Source: Eonycteris spelaea
Taxonomy: Eukaryota; Chordata; Mammalia; Chiroptera; Pteropodidae
Assembly: GCA_003508835.1 (NCBI GenBank)
Contig: PUFA01000171.1
Location: 1,492,501 to 1,556,500 of the forward strand
DNA: 64,000 bases
Direction of reading: 5' to 3'
Made by a program: the position numbers and the translations under genes. A model generated the notes under the pieces. The model did not search any database and was not told the DNA's origin. It worked only from the letters and a program-made list of their open reading frames with translations. This document shows, one piece after another, positions 1-12,671 of this stretch (position 1 is its first letter; every line of letters begins with the position of its first letter).

Positions 1-130
1 ACTAATTAATTCATCCATCCATCTATTCCCTGTGTCAAGCACCATATACAGTAGTAAGTATACCTATAGGATATACAGTATTTTACCTTAAGAAGCTTAT
101 GCCTTAGTGGGGACAGAGACTTGTAACAGA
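1..130 (-). mobile_element. LINE-2 (L2) 3'-end fragment, antisense
   Basis: Read on the plus strand, this is a diverged reverse complement of the L2 tail. A run of TCCATCCATC-like motifs is followed by a decayed 'accatatacagtagta' (L2: 'gccaggcactgtgcta') and then 'aagaagcttatgccttagtgggga' in place of 'atggagcttacattctagtgggga'. The order and spacing fit the L2 3' end. The copy is old and its left edge lies outside the window. Confidence 0.55.
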
Positions 131-1950
131 AAACCCCAAGAAGACTTCCAGGGGAAAGAGACATTGGAACTGAAATTTAAAGGCAAGAAGAGGTTAGCTA
201 AGCAAAGCTAATGATAGGGATAAAAAATGGGATAGAACATTTGTAAAGGCAGAGCAAATGAAAGGGAATTTGGCACATGATGTGGAAATGGAATTAACAA
301 GTGTTCGCAAAACTGAATGAGACTAGTGAGGTATAACTTGGTAAATGGTAGAACCTCAAAGGAAGAGATATTGATACAATCTTCAGCTGAAGGTATGAAT
401 CTCTAATATAAATCCATCAACATTTTCTTGAACAACTCCAAGGATCGGAAATTCATTATAAAGAACAGCCAAATTTATTTCCAAAACTAATGTTTGGGAA
501 ATTCCTAAAATTTTCTAGTTCTATAGAATGAGAAAGTGTGTAACATATAGCTATCCTTTCTAATTTTGTCTTCTTAAACCACACACAATATGATTAATCT
601 CCCTTTCCTACTATTACTGAAATATCTGAAGAAACTTAGGAAGTCTTTCAAAGGTCATTTGCTTAAAACATTCCTTATTCATAACAATTTGCAAAAATTT
701 TAGCATTCTTATTTCTCTAAAGATAAGCTCCAGATTTGTACTTTTTAAAGTGTGGCAGCTGGAGCTGAAAGTAATAGTCTATGTTACCATGATCTATAGA
801 GAGCAGAGAGGGAATATCCAACAAACTTTTCTCACCACTATATTTCTATTATTGTGCCTAACTTGAATTAGATGTTTTGGCACTTACATTGATAATTCAT
901 ATAGAACTTTTATTTACCTAAAATGCTAAGTCCTTGTTATGTGTGCTGTCATTTAATTTAGCCACATCTCTGCTCTCCTCTATTATGATAGTTGGGTTTT
1001 TGAACCAAAACCCAGAACATTATCTGTATTCGTATTTAAGTTCATTACTTTATCACTCCCCACGTAACAAGTACCAAGATGTCCAACATATGACACAGTG
1101 TAAAATTTGTCAAATTAGGGGAATGCAATATTATATCGAAAGACATACACACCATGAGCCACAGGTCTGGAAGCAGGGAGACTTCCAGACAAGCATCCTG
1201 TGGGATGATAGGAAATATAAAGGTTCCTGGGAAGTCATGCAACTGGAATCAGTATCTCTTGATAAAAAGCTGAAAAAAATGTGTTACCAACTTAATGACT
1301 CAGATAGCAGATTTATAGGGAGTTGGGTGGTGGGGAAAGATGTAGTTTAATGCCTAGAAACTAAGCCAAGTCAGTAATGCCCCTGGTAGTAGAAAGGAAT
1401 AAGGCCTGCTTGTAGTCTCAGGAAGTGTTGATCTGCTTGGAAGCAGCCTCATTACCATCAAATCATTCTGACATGAAGGCAAGACTAAACAAAAAGTTAA
1501 CACAAACTGACAACAAAAGTAACAAACAACAGGGATTCTCTCTAGAAAAATATACAAATATATAAAATATCACAATCTACCTTTACATCTCTAGATAGCC
1601 TTTTATTATTTTATCTGTTTATATTTATTATGTTATACTAAATAATGTATTTAGTATATATTAATACTCTGTCCATGTTACAAAAAAATCTCCCCTGAGT
1701 CTCCAATTTTGTTGAATATTTAATTTTTATATTGTTGAAGTTTTTAACATTTACCTTCTAATTTTACCATAATTCTCACACTTATTTTAATTTTAATATA
1801 GTTCCAGAGACAATGAATTCAATTCTCACAGTCAATCTTCTTGCTGTAGTCTCTTCATTTATCAAAGAATGACCAAAGTTAAAAAAAAAAAAAAAAAAGA
1901 AAGCTTGAAGACCAGAATTCCCTGAGTTCCTGTATGTTCCAAATCATTTC
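131..1950. other. AT-rich intergenic DNA, no recognised element
   Basis: I recognise no gene or repeat family here. The open frame at 934-1350 (138 codons) has no recognisable motif and ordinary AT-rich composition, so I do not call it. The stretch holds an A18 run at 1881-1898 and a perfect 9-bp inverted repeat at 1165-1190, listed separately. Confidence 0.5.
1165..1190. repeat. Small perfect inverted repeat (9-bp arms, 8-nt loop)
   Basis: The arm gtctggaag (1165-1173) and its exact reverse complement cttccagac (1182-1190) flank an 8-nt spacer. A short palindrome like this is expected by chance now and then in 64 kb, so it is only a mapped structure with no assigned role. Confidence 0.6.
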
Positions 1951-3560
1951 CTGTATGTTCAATTGCAGTTTGTCTAGGAATAAAGATTCTTGGATTACTC
2001 TTTCTTCAAGGTCTTAATTGACATTAATTGTTCCACAGTTAGTTTTGAGTATTGACAGGAAGAAGTCTAAGGCTATGTTGCATTTTTTCCTTTTCCAGTC
2101 TCTTGGTCTTTTTATCCGGTTATAGACTCTCTCTCTATATATGAAACTTTACTAGGATGTGTTTTGGTGGCAATCATTGTGTTATTCTTTCACCTTAGAT
2201 ATGGCATATTCATCCCGCATCTGTAGATTTAACTATTTTATTTTTGGCAAGTTATCTTGAATTATATCTTTGAATATTTGTTTAGTTACATTATTTTGGT
2301 TATATTTGTCTATAACAAATATTTGCCTATTTTCTATATCTATTATTTTTAAATAATATATTAATTTCATTTTACATCTTTTCTAATTCCTACTCTTAAT
2401 TGTACCTGTGTTTTCAGAAGAATCTATTTTCCTTTGAACTGCTTCCAATCTGTCTCGTTTCAATAGTATTTAATTTTTTTTCCTTCTTCTTCATTGCTGA
2501 ACTTTGCCAGCTTATCATTTTATCAGTTATGAACTCTGCAGAAAAGAAATAGCACATTCAAACTTAAGAAAATGAATGAAGTGATTGTTTACAAAGATGA
2601 AGACAATGTAGGGAAGTTAGTGCAGTACCCTTTGGGCAACTGTTACTACCTGTAGGTCTGAAGGGGCAAGGAGAAGGAGTGGTAACGGAACCCAAAGAGA
2701 GCCATCTCAAAGGAGCTCCTTAGTCACGGGACTCAGCCAGCCTAGCATGACCCCAGAGTGAGAGTCAAGGGAATAAATACTTTGACCTACTCTCCCCTCT
2801 TCCTCTGTCCTTCTGCTAGTACAATCAGTTAGCCAAGCTCAGCTAGAAGCTACAAAAGGAAACCTTTTGAAGTAGTCCAGAGGTCAGCTTCCTGGGGCAA
2901 AGATCAGGGTGGAGCAGGGTAGTGAGTGTATCTGGAGGGGCATCTTTCATGAGCTCTGAAATCCCTACTGTGTCCTTTTCATATTCAGTGATGGTTGTCT
3001 CTAGAAGGTATTTTTACTAATTTTCGATGACATGGGGTTATAATTTTTATCTGCTTCATGGTACATTTTTCTTGGTCAATGTTCCTCACCTGTTATTTTT
3101 TTCTGTTTTTTCATCTCTTTGTTTTCCCTTGTAATAGCTCTGTTTAGAGCCTCTCTAGTTATCATCACTCACCTTTCAAATACGCATCCTCCCCATCTGC
3201 CATTTGAGGTTTTGGTGGGAGAGTGGATAAGGCTGTGCTGCAGGCTGCTCCCAGCAATTCTGCTAATGACAGAGTTGCCTGTGAGAATGAGTTATTTTAG
3301 CTTTTATATCTTTCCTGCTAAAAACTGGAGCACTCTTAACAATATAAAGTGTTATCCTCCCCTGACCCCCACAACCAGAGTTTACTTTTGGCAACTATGG
3401 ATCGTCCATGGGGTTCCTACATTAACCTTGACTTCCAAGTATCCAGAGATGTTCCCTATTCCCATCATTACAAATAAAATATGCATTATTTTATATTTCG
3501 GTGTAGCATGCTCATTTGAGAGATCTGTGTTGAGCTTTTGCTGAGCTCTGTCACTATGCA
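1951..3560 (-). mobile_element. Probable old L1/HAL1-type LINE, antisense, interrupted
   Basis: The segment at about 2100-2460 resembles the antisense strand of an old L1/HAL1 5' region. It has the phrase 'actaggatgtgttttggtgg', then AT-rich text with 'tatctttgaatatttg', which corresponds to the 'tatttcttcaaatattc' block in ORF1 antisense. A second compatible part lies at about 2950-3330. Between them (about 2560-2940) is a more GC-balanced block that I cannot assign and which may be a separate insertion. Divergence is high, so both edges and the family name are tentative. Confidence 0.33.
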
Positions 3561-4697
3561 AGTCTTCTCTTCACATGTCCATGCGTCCCAGTCAACCCTT
3601 ATTGTTTTTGGCGGTTCCTTTTTGCCTACTTTGCTATTATTGCTTTGAGGTTCCATGTATCTTCCAGTTCTATCAGAGATCAAGTCTGCATTATCTCCCC
3701 CAACCCCCTGCTTTTTTTTTTTTTTTTGGCTTTTGGATAAAAGAAGGGGGAAATTCGCAGACTGCACTCCATCATCTTCAAATCTGAAATCACATATAGC
3801 CTTTTGCTCTTCTAACAACCACATGTGCAAAGGACACATAAGGCTCATACGCTACCATATAAAAGAAAAAAATCCCTGGCCAAAGCTAAATGCACAACTC
3901 ATGATACATAAGAATATTTTCCAAGTGCTGAGTATATCTAAATGACTCTGGTTTAAGATTCCCCCCCCCCATAGTTTAGAGGTATTTTCTTTTTCAAAGA
4001 TAAATCATCTGTTCCCAACTTGTTTTTATATGTGTTCTGAAGCCTTCCTAGATGCACAGTCCTTTGAAATGTCAAAATACTACCTTCAGAGCAGAAAATG
4101 GCTGCTCCCAATCATATCTTATCCTCTTACCCTCCAAAGCTCCCAATTTGCCAGTGAAGTAACATGAAAGTTGATATAGATAAATTCTGTGACCGTAATC
4201 CCAATTGGGAGGCATACTCATCTCTTAAACAGTTATGTCACTTGGATTTATCTTCACAGAAGGCATATAAAGCATCGTTTACATAAATAACATGGGGCTT
4301 TGAGTTGGACAAATATCAGGGATGAGTAACTGCCCTAGACTAGACCTATTAAATCAATCACTGGGGCTCAGACAATCAGGAAAGCATTGACTACAGCCAT
4401 ACAGAACCTGATCATAACATAATCTTCCTCTGCTTCTTGATGAGGTAACAAAATATGCTGTGTTCATTGAACAGCTGCTTTCATAAGGACAGCAATAATG
4501 AAAAAGCTCCCAGAACCTCTAGTATTTGCACTTGGAAACAAGATTTCCAGGGAGAAAATTAAAATGCCAACTAGATTTATACCACCTATGTAGATGTCCG
4601 GCAATCTTAAACATGTTCCATTACTTTTAAAATGCAAGAAGGAGAAACAATGTTATTTTTAAAGTACTGTTATTGAAAAACAAAAGTAATAGGCATG
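3561..4697. other. Intergenic DNA with homopolymer tracts
   Basis: No gene or clear repeat family is recognisable. It contains a T16 run at 3712-3727 and a C10 run at 3961-3970. The overlapping open frames near 3486-3945 on both strands are in low-complexity sequence and look accidental. Confidence 0.5.
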
Positions 4698-4702
4698 GTT
4701 CT

Positions 4703-5096
4703 TCTTATGGGATGAATTATGTCCATCCAAAATTCATACATTGAATTTCTGACTCATAGTACCTCAGTATGTGACTCTATTTAAGCACAGGGTCTTTAAA
4801 GAGGTAATAAAGTTAAAATGAGGTCATTAGAGTTGGCCCTAATCAACATGACTGAGCCCTAATCCTTATAAGAAGAGGAAATTAGAACACAGACACACAC
4901 ACAGGGAAGACTTATGTGAATACACAGTGAGATGACAGCCATCAGCAAGCCAAGAGAGAGACCTTAGAAGAAACCAACCCTGCCAACAGCTTGATCTCAG
5001 ACTTCTAGCCTACAGAATTGTGAGAAAATAAATTTCTGTGGTTTAAACTACCCTGTCTGTTGCACTTTGTTGTGGCAGCCCTAGCAAGCTACTACA
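4703..5096 (+). mobile_element. Solo MaLR LTR (MLT1-like)
   Basis: This is a nearly complete mammalian-apparent-LTR-retrotransposon LTR. Recognisable blocks in order are 'gggatgaattatgtcc', 'cctcagtatgtgac', 'gtctttaaagaggtaat', 'aaaatgaggtcatta', 'ccttataagaagaggaaatta', 'gaagaaaccaaccctgcc' and 'gtgagaaaataaatttctg', which carries the AATAAA polyadenylation signal. The terminus reads 'ctactaca'. The five bases gttct lie immediately left (4698-4702) and right (5097-5101), fitting the 5-bp target duplication of this class. No internal sequence is attached, so it is a solo LTR. Its length of about 394 bp is normal. Confidence 0.82.
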
Positions 5097-5101
5097 GTTC
5101 T

Positions 5102-6349
5102 TCTCTTTTAAAGGTAAATAAGGAAATGAAGCTAGAAAGGCCCAAAGTTAAGTCATCTCTACTTTGTTCAAAATTTTACATTTGATATAAACATCCAGTT
5201 TTTCAGTGATTATATATTGAAATCAATATTCCCTTAATTGCCTAAACTTTGGCTGTGAATATTCTCCCACTGTATTCTCCTATCACATCCTCTCCACTAA
5301 GAAGAATGAAACGTCACATAACTAGTTGGAAAAGGGCTTGCCACACCTGCATAAAGAAAGCAAGAAAGCACAGAAACATCTGTTTTTACAAATGAGTTAA
5401 CTCTGAAGAAGTAGACATATAAGTACTATCTGTTAATTGATTTCAAAGTGGGTGTAAAGAAGAGAGATGTGTAAATTACTAGGGGGAAAATATCTTTTCA
5501 AGGAATATAATGGTTCTGCCATTTCAGATTCCTTTACTAGTACCTACCAAATAAGAAAAAGAGGCCTGGTTTAAGATTTCTTATTAAAGATGACTTTTTT
5601 CTTCTTTTCTCCAAACATTCTATCCTTTTAAGTATCCTTATAATGAATAAGTAAGTGATAGGCTACATCTCCTTACTTCTATGCTTGTATGAAAAGCCTC
5701 CTCATTCCACTGCTTCATATCAAAAGAGAGCAGGAAGTAAAGCTTTTGGAAACCAGGCATCACTCACATTAAACAAATATATGTTGGCATCTATCCAGAT
5801 GCACATTTTTGAAAGAAGACCTTGTTCACTTGACCATGCTACTTTTCTGGAGCATATAAACAATCTTCAAATGTGGTGGAAATTGTAGGTCATCAAACTC
5901 TACTAAATCTAGACCTCAGAACACCCAATGAACTAATGACAATGTGACTGTAGGAGTGGTAATATTTTACTTTGGAAAATACATGTAATATATACATTTT
6001 AAAAGCAGTAAGGTTTGATAATAATGACTTAGTTTCCAAGATTTCTGGACAATTTTATCCCAGATTAGGTACCACTTTATTTCACCACTTCATTTCATGC
6101 ATGATGAGGGTCTCTATTTGAAGATAAACTCCACCCGGGTAGTGCTAACCTATCTGGTCATGTGTCAAATGTAATCCAGAAAAGACAATGGTCAGTCCCA
6201 GGTTTTATTTTATTGGCTGTCCAAATAAAATATTTCTATTCAACAGCTCTTTTCAAAGATGAAATTCTTGCTAAAAGTATAAAAATAACATATCTGTGTA
6301 CATTTAAAAAATGTCTTTATATTATCTGAACATTAAAAATAAACATGAT
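5102..6349. other. Unique AT-rich DNA, nothing recognised
   Basis: I see no repeat family, RNA gene or convincing exon in this stretch. The frame at 5655-5888 (77 codons) shows no motif or composition shift. Confidence 0.5.
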
Positions 6350-6530
6350 ATCCTGACACTTGCGACATGGATGGGCCTTGAGGACATTATGCTAAGTGAA
6401 ATAAGTGAGAGAGAAATACGAACGCTGTATGATCTCACTTATGTATGGAATCTAAAAGAATTGAACTCACAGAAACAGAGAATATATTGGTGGTTGCCAG
6501 ATGGGAGTTAAGGGGTGTGGGGAATGAGTG
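6350..6530 (+). mobile_element. L1 3'-region fragment
   Basis: Clear match to the segment at the end of L1 ORF2 and start of the 3' UTR: 'gcgacatggatgggccttga', 'ttatgctaagtgaaataagt', 'tatgatctcacttatg', 'tggaatctaaaagaa' and 'ttggtggttgccagatggga'. The remaining 3' UTR is missing and an A-rich run follows at about 6537-6548. Only about 180 bp survive. This L1 type is common in non-primate placental mammals. Confidence 0.85.
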
Positions 6531-7704
6531 AAGATGAAAAAAAAAAATAATTATTATTTTTGGTTCATATCCACATTCTTTATGTAGTTTCTTAGCTGCA
6601 CCTGTCTCTAACACTGTGTCATGGTACACATTTTCCTGAGGAATATATTTCTTCAATATTGTATTATTTTTAATTTTTTAATATAGATTGACATTTAAAA
6701 ATGATTAATAAAATTAAAATTACTGACAATTGACTCTCCTTTGTAAACAATAATATTTTTAGTTGAGAAAACACAGTTACTGAGGCTCTTGATAAGCTCA
6801 GAGGAAATTCTGCTAAAGAGAGGATATTCTCAATTCGATGCACTGAAATATGTAAACACTTTAGCCCAAATATTTTAACACCCAACAGGCAAAAGAAGTG
6901 CAAAAACTGGGAAAAGTGACAGGTGAAGAACTCTTACTAAGAAAATGATGCCTTGGTGTAGAAGAAAATTATGGCCAACTATGTCAACATGTTTTAAAAA
7001 TTAATAAATGATCATATCTTAAAAACAAAGGCATAATGTAGAGATAAAAGAGCTCAGAGAATATCTTTCTCAGTCTAGGCCATCTAGGTTCATTAGAGAT
7101 ATTCTAATCATTTTGATCCTTTAAAGTGAAAATGTCTGCTATCACACTTGTACTCCTTGAAGGCAATTTGGTCTTGATGCAAATCTTCCAACTTATCCAC
7201 AGCAGCTTTTAAACCTACCAAAGAGTAGTGAAAGAGGTACCATGCATTATTAAATCAAAAGAATATCAATTATATTCTCCCCCAAAACAACAAGGGAACC
7301 ATTACTGACTTAATTTTAAAAGGTCATCCAAGTGGGTTTTTTTCTTAGACCAAAGTCTGTCTACTATAAGAAGCCTTCCTGAATTCACCAGTGGAGACAG
7401 AACAGTTATCTCAGTTTAAATTACTTTTAAATAGAAATCCTCTCCTTTTCTCTCCCTAAATTAAGTCCTATCTCACCTTCAACTATGTTATCTTTAGCAT
7501 CAACACAGGCAAGAAGAAATGAACAGAGAAAAGTGAGGACTTTGCAATGTGTCTTTGATTATCTATGTCAACAGCAAAACCTGTAAATTTACCTCTTATG
7601 TTGTTTCTTTACCAATTAGGGATGATTTTGCATGCTTTAAAAAATATTTATGTTGGGAGATGCATATGAAAAAAGCTTTGAGAAAACATTAGTGAAAAGG
7701 AAGA
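6531..7704. other. AT-rich intergenic DNA
   Basis: Mostly unrecognised. The part at about 7340-7500 ('aagaagccttcctgaattcac' and following pyrimidine-rich text) weakly resembles plus-strand L2 but is too decayed to call. Confidence 0.45.
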
Positions 7705-8074
7705 ATGTGTACAAATAAAAAAGTCAAGATGGAAAATATGTTACTTTGGGTATATTTCAATCATCTATTACAAAAAGACCCTCAAATTCAATGGCTCAAA
7801 AAAAAAATAGCGTTTTATTCCTTTCTTAGTGAAAGGTCCACAGGCGACTATTTCCAGGCTGGTGGGGAAGCTTTTTCCCTACAGATCTCTTGTTACTCTT
7901 CCATTTCCTGGGATGTTGTTCTCTCTATTGGATAAGGTTGGATCTAATCTAAGTTTCATCTTATAAGAAGAGAGAGAAAGTTGAAGTGCAGGCAGGCAAT
8001 TTTTTCTTTAAATCATATTACTTGGAAACTGCACATAACACTTTTAATACAGTCGATGCCAAAGATATGGCATA
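7705..8074. other. Unassigned repeat-like stretch
   Basis: The text around 7745-7960 ('ctattacaaaaagaccctcaaattcaatggctcaaa' split by decay, then a GC-richer block) has the look of an old interspersed repeat, possibly LTR-derived. I cannot match it with confidence to one family. No gene is visible. Confidence 0.3.
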
Positions 8075-8165
8075 TAAAATATATGGCATATGAAATATGT
8101 ATATATATACACATATATGCACACACATATACACATATATGCAATACAAATTATACACTGAATAT
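8075..8165. repeat. Imperfect TA/CA low-complexity tract
   Basis: Alternating 'atatggcatata', 'tatatatatacacatata' and 'cacacacatatacacata' units form an impure TA/CA microsatellite. The open frame running through it (7981-8172) is a product of the repeat. Confidence 0.8.
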
Positions 8166-9780
8166 ACAATAAGCATGTATACATTATATACACACATCTT
8201 TATATAATCACAGATAATGCAATGACACAGCTAAAACAAGACTGTTATAAAGCATTTGTGTGTTTTTATAGAAAATATACCTAAAATTTGTGTTAACATT
8301 AGTTAGCAACTGCTTATCCCCTCTCACTTTGGTTTACCACCATTTTGATTGTTTTGTAGATTTTTAGCATTTCCAACCCAAATTAAACAGGAATAAGTTA
8401 GTCATATCTTCTTCATATAATTATCTTGTTGCACAGCAGTATAATAGAACTCACGGAATAGAAATCAATATATTTAGGGAGGCTGATACAAGATTGGATA
8501 TTTCAACACAATTTCAGGAGCCATGCCAGTTCAATTTTACATGGAATTCCTTTTATGTGATATCTTTCCTTATACAATCACATACTAGTTTTAAAATATA
8601 CTAAATGAAATTGAAGAAAGTAATTACATAGAACAAAAAAACCTGATAATTTGTTAAGCATGCTGCTTAGATCGTTTATGAAAAATTAAAGTTATTAAAA
8701 GCAGACATCTGCAATATAATTTCAAGACATTCTATTCTATGGTGTCAATCTATATTAAAGCAAAATTCCTCTGATGTCTTTGTAGCACACATACACATTC
8801 TCAACATCTTCCATATGTTGTTTTGTAAAATTACATATGCAGTTCTACTAATACAAGGCCAAACAAACCAACTCTATGGATTGAGAGGGAATCCAGTTCA
8901 GCCAATCTTTAATTTTTCTCTAGTTCTACTATAGAAGCATCTTAGCATTTGCAATTTTTCAAAGAAATTAGAGACTCCTTAAAGTGAGACTGCCTCCCAT
9001 GCCAGAAAAAAAATAATTTCAAGCCTCTTTTAGAATACAGTATTATGTGGAATAAAAATTAGCTACTGTTAAAAAGTATATCTTTGCCCTACAAATTTGG
9101 ATCAAATTCAAGTATTTGCTGTGGCTTACAGTAGCATGGCCTCTAAATATACTGCTTCCTGCTTTATACCTCAGAGAGCTGGAGCCCTTGTGCCTGCTAG
9201 GCCCAGGTTGGAGCACCGTGGCTTCACTGGTGCCCAGCCTTTATCATCACTCTGCAGGAATATTTTTAACTTACTTTATCATCCTCTTAAAGACCTTGAT
9301 CAGAGGAAGTAGAATTGGGCCCTAGAAATCAGCCCCAAGTGAAATTGTTTTCTCTGGTTAATCTGCATTACAATTTACTTGAATTCTGGTAAATAGGAAT
9401 TGATATATTAATCAAAATTAATTGATCAACATATTTTTGTCATAATCTAATGTGAAACCTGACTTAAGTGCAATGGAGGATACAAAGTAATATAAACAAC
9501 CCTTAAAGAATTAATAAATTAATTGAAATAAGAAAGGGAGTAAAATTTTAACAGTATAATGGGGAATATGATAGTGTCTGATTAGTATACATAACTGATA
9601 TTTTAGGAATTCAGACACAGGAAAGATCACTGTGCATGAGACTATTCAAGGAACTCTACATAGAGGAAATGCAATCAAGACGGGCAAAAAGCAAAGTGGA
9701 AAGAAATCTTTAAAAAAAAAAAGCTGAGTGAAGGATATTCTGATAAAATTCCTCAGCCATCTTCTTTAAAACTCATTCAC
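8166..9780. other. Unique AT-rich DNA
   Basis: No gene or repeat family recognised. The block at 9150-9330 is GC-richer than its surroundings ('ggagcccttgtgcctgctag' and following), but its two overlapping frames (9097-9325) have no family signature. Confidence 0.45.
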
Positions 9781-10020
9781 AATAATAATGTCAGTTAACA
9801 TGTATTGAGCACTTACTTTGTGTCAGACATTTTACAGAGATTATTTCATTTGAACTCAAAACATACTTCTGAGTGTCAAGATAATTTTACTTTATTGATG
9901 AGGATTCTGATGCATAGATCAGTTTATTAATTCATTTAAGATGACAAAGCTAATAAATAACAGAGACAGGATGCAAACCCTGTCTGACTCTTGTATCGAT
10001 ATGCTTAACCACTGCGTTAT
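9781..10020 (-). mobile_element. MIR SINE, antisense
   Basis: Nearly full-length MIR read backwards. 'tgtattgagcacttactttgtg' begins the tail side; the core shows 'ttatttcatttgaactcaaaa', 'ttattgatgaggattctgatg' and 'atgacaaagctaataaataa'; 'ttaaccactgcgttataaca' closes the tRNA-derived head. MIRs are Mesozoic tRNA-derived SINEs that were mobilised by L2. Confidence 0.8.
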
Positions 10021-10059
10021 AACAGCATTTTTCTTACAATGTTTTTGGAATCCAATCCT

Positions 10060-10251
10060 TCCATTTCACTTCTACTGTCAGTGATTATTTTAGGCCCTTA
10101 TATCCCACATGAACTGCTATTACAACTTACTGAAAGTATGGCTTCCTTAATTTTAGTATCTGCCTCTTCATTTTATCCTTCATAATGCCCATCCCATGTT
10201 CCGATCATTTATTCATTTAAAATCTTTAGGGACACCTACTGCTTTAAACAC

Positions 10252-10309
<58 letters not shown>

Positions 10310-10525
10310 CTTTAATATTCTCATATAATGCCAATTTACCTGTCCACATTTTGCCTTCCCCACTGCTAATTTACTTCATATTAGATTCATTCATGTACTT
10401 GCTTGTCTTTCCACTATATTTCCAATTACTAGACAGAAGCAATGACTTCTCCTTTCTTCTATAATTTCTAGTAAAATTCCAAGTATGGAATTTGGTGGAC
10501 CTTGAACAAATATTTTGTTTGAATT
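10060..10525 (+). mobile_element. Probable L2 3' segment with embedded CA repeat
   Basis: Pyrimidine-rich text at 10330-10525 follows the L2 3'-end plan: 'tttgccttccccactgctaa', 'ttccaattactagacagaagcaatgac' in place of 'actagaatgtaagctcc', and a 'gaacaaatattttgtttgaa' tail. The upstream part is weaker. The copy is old and split by the CA microsatellite. Confidence 0.4.
10253..10306. repeat. (AC)n microsatellite
   Basis: About 27 uninterrupted AC units after a single interrupting base. Its length and purity predict length polymorphism between individuals. Confidence 0.97.
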
Positions 10526-10529
10526 TTGC

Positions 10530-11945
10530 TGAATCGGCATGTTGTAATCACAGTAGACAGCCTATACTGGAGCAGGTGGGATGTGACAGAACAAGTGGCA
10601 AAAGTGACAAGGTAGGTAGGCTAGATTGTGGAGGAATCTTGAATACCAGTATAAGTAGTATGGACTTTAACTTGCAATGTTCTTTGTGCTGAAATATGCT
10701 ATGAAATATACAGCAAGATAAAAACCAAATTTCACTGTATTGCTCCCTCTATAGTCATTGTTTCTTTCCACATATAAACATAGGCAAGTATGTTGCATAC
10801 CTTAGGAAAGTCATCTGCCCACATCTTTAAGAGAAACAGTACGACTCAATGTCATTCTATGTCATGATCACAAATTCTCCCAAATAGTTCTACTCTTTCA
10901 GTGTCTGCGAATGCTTGCTCCTGTGGGCATCAGTGCCTCATTTAAGAAGGTGCAACAGATTGCCATCAGTAGCATACCTGGACATATTAAAGTATGGCAT
11001 CGCCATCAATGAAAGTGCATGGGGAAACCAAGCTGAACGAAGCCACGGCTCGTTGGCAGTGGTAGCTGGTTCTGCAGCATTGACTTCAGACTTATTAGAA
11101 TTTGTCACTTGCAGTCTCCACTGCTGATAAAATTATACCTGAGACATCACTGAGTCACACTTAAAGAAGTTAGAGTTACTCTCTTCTGAGGAAGCAGGTT
11201 ACCCTGAAATCCACAATCTGAGAGCAGGAGGATTCTACTGGTTAATGTCTGGCTCAGGTCACAATCCTAATATTGACAGAGATGCTTCCTTTGAGATTCT
11301 TTACCCATAAAATGGGAAATAACACTACCCAGATACCTGACAGTTTTTGTTTTGTTTTGGGATGGGGAAGAGTGTCAACTGACATAATGGATATCAAAAA
11401 AAGTTAAAATACAAACCAAGACTCAACATCAGAAGTGATTTTTTTATAACCAATCTCTACAAAAACTATTAGTCAGAATTGGTTAAAAGTTCAAACCATA
11501 GTTAGAACATCAGGGCCTTAATACTCTTACCACCCTTTTCAGTCTCTTTCTTGTGGATAAATTATTGAAGGTCTATGAAGAGATAGCTTGATGCCATCTG
11601 GAAATTTCCAAAAACATTTATTCTGTTGTTATAAATATTTTTCATCTTTCAAAAATGTAGTGAGGCAAAATTATATAGAGAATAGGGCTCAAGGTTGAGT
11701 TTAAGGCATCATGAGGATTAGGTGTTAGCATTCAGGATGTCTCAACAGTAAGAAAATGCCTCAGTTTTCTTATTTATAAAATAAGGCAGATATTAAAATC
11801 ATGGCAAGAGTCCCTTTCTATTATTAAGTTGAATGTTGTCTGTGGCACCAAATTTCTTAAAATAGCCCTCAAGAAAGAAAAATTCTGAATATTCGGAGAC
11901 AGTCTTTCAACTATGGCCATGGATTTTCTTGTTTATTTCATAGTC
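10530..11945. other. Intergenic DNA, weak repeat traces
   Basis: No gene recognised. About 10560-10690 may be decayed antisense L2, and 11755-11850 ('cctcagttttcttatttataaaataagg') looks like a short plus-strand MIR core. The rest, including the frame at 10915-11127, is unassigned. Confidence 0.4.
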
Positions 11946-11949
11946 AGTT

Positions 11950-12545
11950 CTTAATAAAAGTAAGATATAATCCTTACTCTAAAGAGGTTTATAATCTAGT
12001 AAGAGGGAAAAGATAAAGGGATTTAATATAAAACAGAATGTGGTAAATTACTATTAAAATTTAGAAGAAGGAAGAAATAAAGTCAACTAAAATCAATGGA
12101 TAACATGTCACTAAAGTGTTAACATATGATCTGAGCCTTGAAGAATCAACAGCCTTAATCATAGATGGAGATTAGATGAGGCTGAAAATCTCAGGAGCAC
12201 ACAACAGCAAAGGATAAACATTCACTAGCCTATGGATAGGGAGAAATGTCAAATTATAAGGCATTCTATGACAACAAGGGTGCATGTATAGGACTGTGGG
12301 AGATATGAATTAAGACAGGCTAGGCCTTTAATGCTAGACACAAGAGTTCAGAAGTAATGAGAATCACCATAGATTTTTTTCAGTAAGAGAATAAAATGAA
12401 CATTTCAAAACTGCTTTTAACTGGTACCAACCAAAGATTGAATGGGAGAAAGTAATGAGGTTCATACCCAAATAACACGGGATGAGATGTGGATCTGGCT
12501 GCAGAGATGAGAAGTGAAAGAAAATAAACAGAGGGACATGTAGCG
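11950..12545 (-). mobile_element. L2-type LINE 3' portion, antisense
   Basis: Antisense L2 order is visible: 'aaagaggtttataatctagtaagagg' (for 'aaggagcttacaatctagtggggg'), 'gatctgagccttgaagaatc', 'cattctatgacaacaagggtgcatg', 'ggctaggcctttaatgctaga' and 'gggatgagatgtggatctgg'. The sequence is too diverged to retain any reading frame. Confidence 0.5.
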
Positions 12546-12550
12546 TTCAA

Positions 12551-12668
12551 AAGTGTTCAGTTTTACAAATGTTTTGTAAGTACCACTAAATGCCAGGCAT
12601 GGAGCAACATAGTATAGTGCTGGAATACAGGGGTGAACAAGATGTCCTCCTCACGGAAAGGAGTGCTT
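12551..12668 (-). mobile_element. L2 extreme 3' end, antisense
   Basis: 'aatgttttgtaagtaccactaaatgccaggc' followed by 'tgctggaatacaggggtgaacaagatg' is the reverse complement of the L2 tail ('...cactgctgtatccccag...tgcctggcac...'). It abuts the next MIR directly. Confidence 0.72.
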
Positions 12669-12671
12669 ATT

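Noticed and set aside
934..1350. 138-codon plus-strand frame
   Set aside because: No motif, no splice or promoter context and AT-rich composition like its surroundings; chance frames of this size are expected in 64 kb.
1920..1962. Two 'ttcctgtatgttc' copies 21 bp apart
   Set aside because: Only two short units; too little to call a tandem repeat with meaning.
3119..3544. 141-codon plus-strand frame
   Set aside because: No protein family motif, and it overlaps a probable antisense LINE stretch.
10253..10306. Regular repeat that might suggest a CRISPR-like array
   Set aside because: Plain dinucleotide microsatellite without spacers; the DNA is mammalian.
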